Below are positions 62,788-64,000 of a DNA stretch of 64,000 nucleotides, piece by piece. How positions within the stretch are numbered: the stretch's first letter is position 1; every line of letters begins with the position of its first letter. Origin of the DNA: Saprospiraceae bacterium (lineage in GTDB: Bacteria; Bacteroidota; Bacteroidia; Chitinophagales; Saprospiraceae); the NCBI GenBank assembly GCA_016714785.1, contig JADKCC010000028.1:32851-96850 (forward strand), written 5' to 3'. Under the pieces are notes generated by a model. It made no database searches, was not told where the DNA came from, and saw only the letters and a program-made list of their open reading frames with translations. The position numbers and the translations under genes were made by a program.

Positions 62788-63726
62788 ATGTCTCGAATAG
62801 TAACACTCACTTTTAGTCCTTGTATCGACAAAAGCACCTCGGTCGCAGCCTTGGCTCCTGATATCAAGATGAATTGTACATCAGTGACTTTAGAACCTGG
62901 TGGTGGAGGTATCAATGTGGCAAGAGCCTTGTCTAAACTCGGCACCAAAGCAAAGGCCATGTATATATCCGGTGGTTGTAATGGCAAGGAATTTGAACAA
63001 TTGATGGCGCAAGAAAATATCCCATCTATCATCATCGCAGGTGCTCATGAGACTAGAGAAAACATCATCATTGTAGATGAGGCTAACGGCAAGCAGTATC
63101 GTTTTGGTATGCCTATGACTGCCTTAGATGAGAAGGAATATCATCAGTTTTTGTCTGAACTTGAAGCAATAAAAGATCTATCTTATATCATAGTCAGTGG
63201 TAGTGTTCCACCTGGTGTGCCATTGTCTATATTTACAGAGATAGCAAACTTTGCCCATCAGATAAAGGCCAGATTGATCGTCGATACCAAAGGAGACGCT
63301 CTTAAAAAAGCTGTAGAAGCAGGTGTTTTTTTAATCAAACCCAATCTTGGCGAATTGTCCGCTTTGGTAGGTAAAAGGGAATTAGAGGTAGATGAGGTCA
63401 AAGATGTTGCTAGGTCCCTGATTAGAAGTGGTAAATGCGAGGTAGTCGTGATATCCATGGGTGCGGAAGGTGCATTATTGGTAACAGCCTCCATTACAAA
63501 ACAGATAAAACCACCCAATGTAAAGAGAATAAGTACGGTAGGAGCAGGAGATAGCATGGTGGCCGGTATTGTTTATGCACTTGCTCAGGGCAGTGAATTT
63601 ACAGAAGCTGTCCAATATGGAGTAGCTTGTGGCACAGCTGCGACGCTTAATCCTGGCACAGAATTATGCAGAAAAGAAGATGTGTTATCACTTCTCCCGA
63701 AAGTGAAAATCATTGATAAGTACTAA
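62788..63726 (+). CDS. 1-phosphofructokinase family hexose kinase (PfkB type)
   Basis: A 312-residue kinase of the ribokinase/PfkB superfamily. The N-terminal block SRIVTLTFSPCIDKSTSV and the PGGGGINVARALSKLGTKAKAMY signature show the family; the catalytic GAGD (TVGAGDSMVAGIVYAL, Asp near residue 254) and the VDTKGDALKKAVEAG, LIKPNLGEL segments are intact. Likely substrates are fructose-6-phosphate or fructose-1-phosphate (PfkB versus FruK); tagatose-6-phosphate is another option. No PTS genes are nearby, which favours a 6-phosphofructokinase 2-like role. Its own -7 box lies 15 bp upstream. Confidence 0.92.
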   Translation: MSRIVTLTFSPCIDKSTSVAALAPDIKMNCTSVTLEPGGGGINVARALSKLGTKAKAMYISGGCNGKEFEQLMAQENIPSIIIAGAHETRENIIIVDEANGKQYRFGMPMTALDEKEYHQFLSELEAIKDLSYIIVSGSVPPGVPLSIFTEIANFAHQIKARLIVDTKGDALKKAVEAGVFLIKPNLGELSALVGKRELEVDEVKDVARSLIRSGKCEVVVISMGAEGALLVTASITKQIKPPNVKRISTVGAGDSMVAGIVYALAQGSEFTEAVQYGVACGTAATLNPGTELCRKEDVLSLLPKVKIIDKY

Positions 63727-63789
63727 GTGTAAGTTCAATATCAAGTGGATATTTTAGGGTCAGCGTTTTGTTTTTTTTTTACTCCATAA

Positions 63790-63973
63790 TTGATCCCACT
63801 CCAAAAAGTCAAAAATGATGAAATACTACTAAGATTCCAAGACTCTAAGGTTTATAAAGTATTGATTATTAACTAAAGTTTCGGGGAAAATTTTGCACAA
63901 TAACTACTCTCATAACCTTGAATCCAAATTCAATTGTGCTCTTTGGGGCTAATGATTATACTATAGGTTTGGC
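63790..63973. repeat. MITE-like interspersed repeat, copy C
   Basis: Left end TTGATCCCACTCCAAAAA corresponds to the terminal repeat of copies A and B. Shared internal blocks AAAAATGATGAAAT, CCAAGACTCTAAGG and TAAAGTATTGATTATTAACTA follow; the second half is more divergent (GTGCTCTTTGGGGCTAATGA). It lies just after the kinase gene. Confidence 0.75.
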
Positions 63974-64000
63974 ATTGTCGCTCGAGCCGCGCTCCCCATC

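Noticed and set aside
1..64000. tRNA, rRNA, prophage or complete insertion sequence
   Set aside because: No cloverleaf with a GTTCRA arm, no rRNA signature and no transposase, integrase or phage structural gene was recognised. A tRNAscan-SE and ISfinder run would be decisive.

Overview
The window is a 64 kb piece of an AT-rich bacterial chromosome that fits Bacteroidota, most likely a Saprospiria-like or related lineage. The phylum-level signs are: a bifunctional LpxC/FabZ fusion between lpxD and lpxA; four proteins with type IX secretion (T9SS) C-terminal sorting domains; many SPII lipoproteins; a short RpoD-type sigma factor without region 1.1; a bacillithiol-linked YtxJ protein; START-like and DUF3667 proteins; TAnnTTTG-type -7 promoter boxes; and almost no Shine-Dalgarno sequences. 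The species cannot be named from the sequence alone.

Layout. 0-3.9 kb: the end of a YgiQ radical SAM protein, a Skp/OmpH-like lipoprotein and a seven-bladed Reg_prop lipoprotein. 3.9-4.9 kb: a non-coding block with a strictly 41-bp-periodic palindromic array and a hairpin element. 4.9-13.3 kb: housekeeping genes (malic enzyme, AspT-like transporter, ndk, nrnA, FKBP, prfB with its programmed frameshift, a VOC protein). 13.3-18 kb: small accessory genes (antitoxin-like, barrel protein, Uma2, DUF2750, a methyltransferase). 18.2-20.2 kb: groES (frameshifted) and groL. 20.4-24.6 kb: two large secreted proteins. 24.8-33.7 kb: a P-type cation ATPase and an alpha-2-macroglobulin-like protein. 33.7-38.6 kb: mnmD, ytxJ, a TonB receptor and an endonuclease/phosphatase-fold protein. 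38.8-47.3 kb: an accessory region with lipoproteins, a 21-bp-periodic array, a structured leader and four T9SS cargo genes in tandem. 48.1-49.6 kb: two adjacent proteins that look like catalytically dead relatives of a DnaQ-type exonuclease and of HemC. 49.8-53.7 kb: the lipid A operon lpxD-lpxC/fabZ-lpxA-ABC ATPase. 54-64 kb: rRNA methyltransferase, START-like protein, rpoD, mutS, VOC, TfoX, DUF3667 and a PfkB-type kinase.

Four genes (methyltransferase, groES, P-type ATPase, DUF3667) are each broken by one apparent single-base indel whose repair restores a full-length family member. That pattern points to residual consensus errors at least as much as to real gene loss.

The most interesting unexplained material is non-coding: the 41-bp array (4225-4552), a dispersed hairpin element in two inverted copies whose stems show compensatory changes (4676-4855 and 47391-47567), a MITE-like family with terminal inverted repeats in three copies (27351, 38611, 63790), the 21-bp array (39803-40075) and a hairpin-rich leader (40417-40638). 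No rRNA, tRNA, CRISPR array, prophage or complete insertion sequence was recognised.
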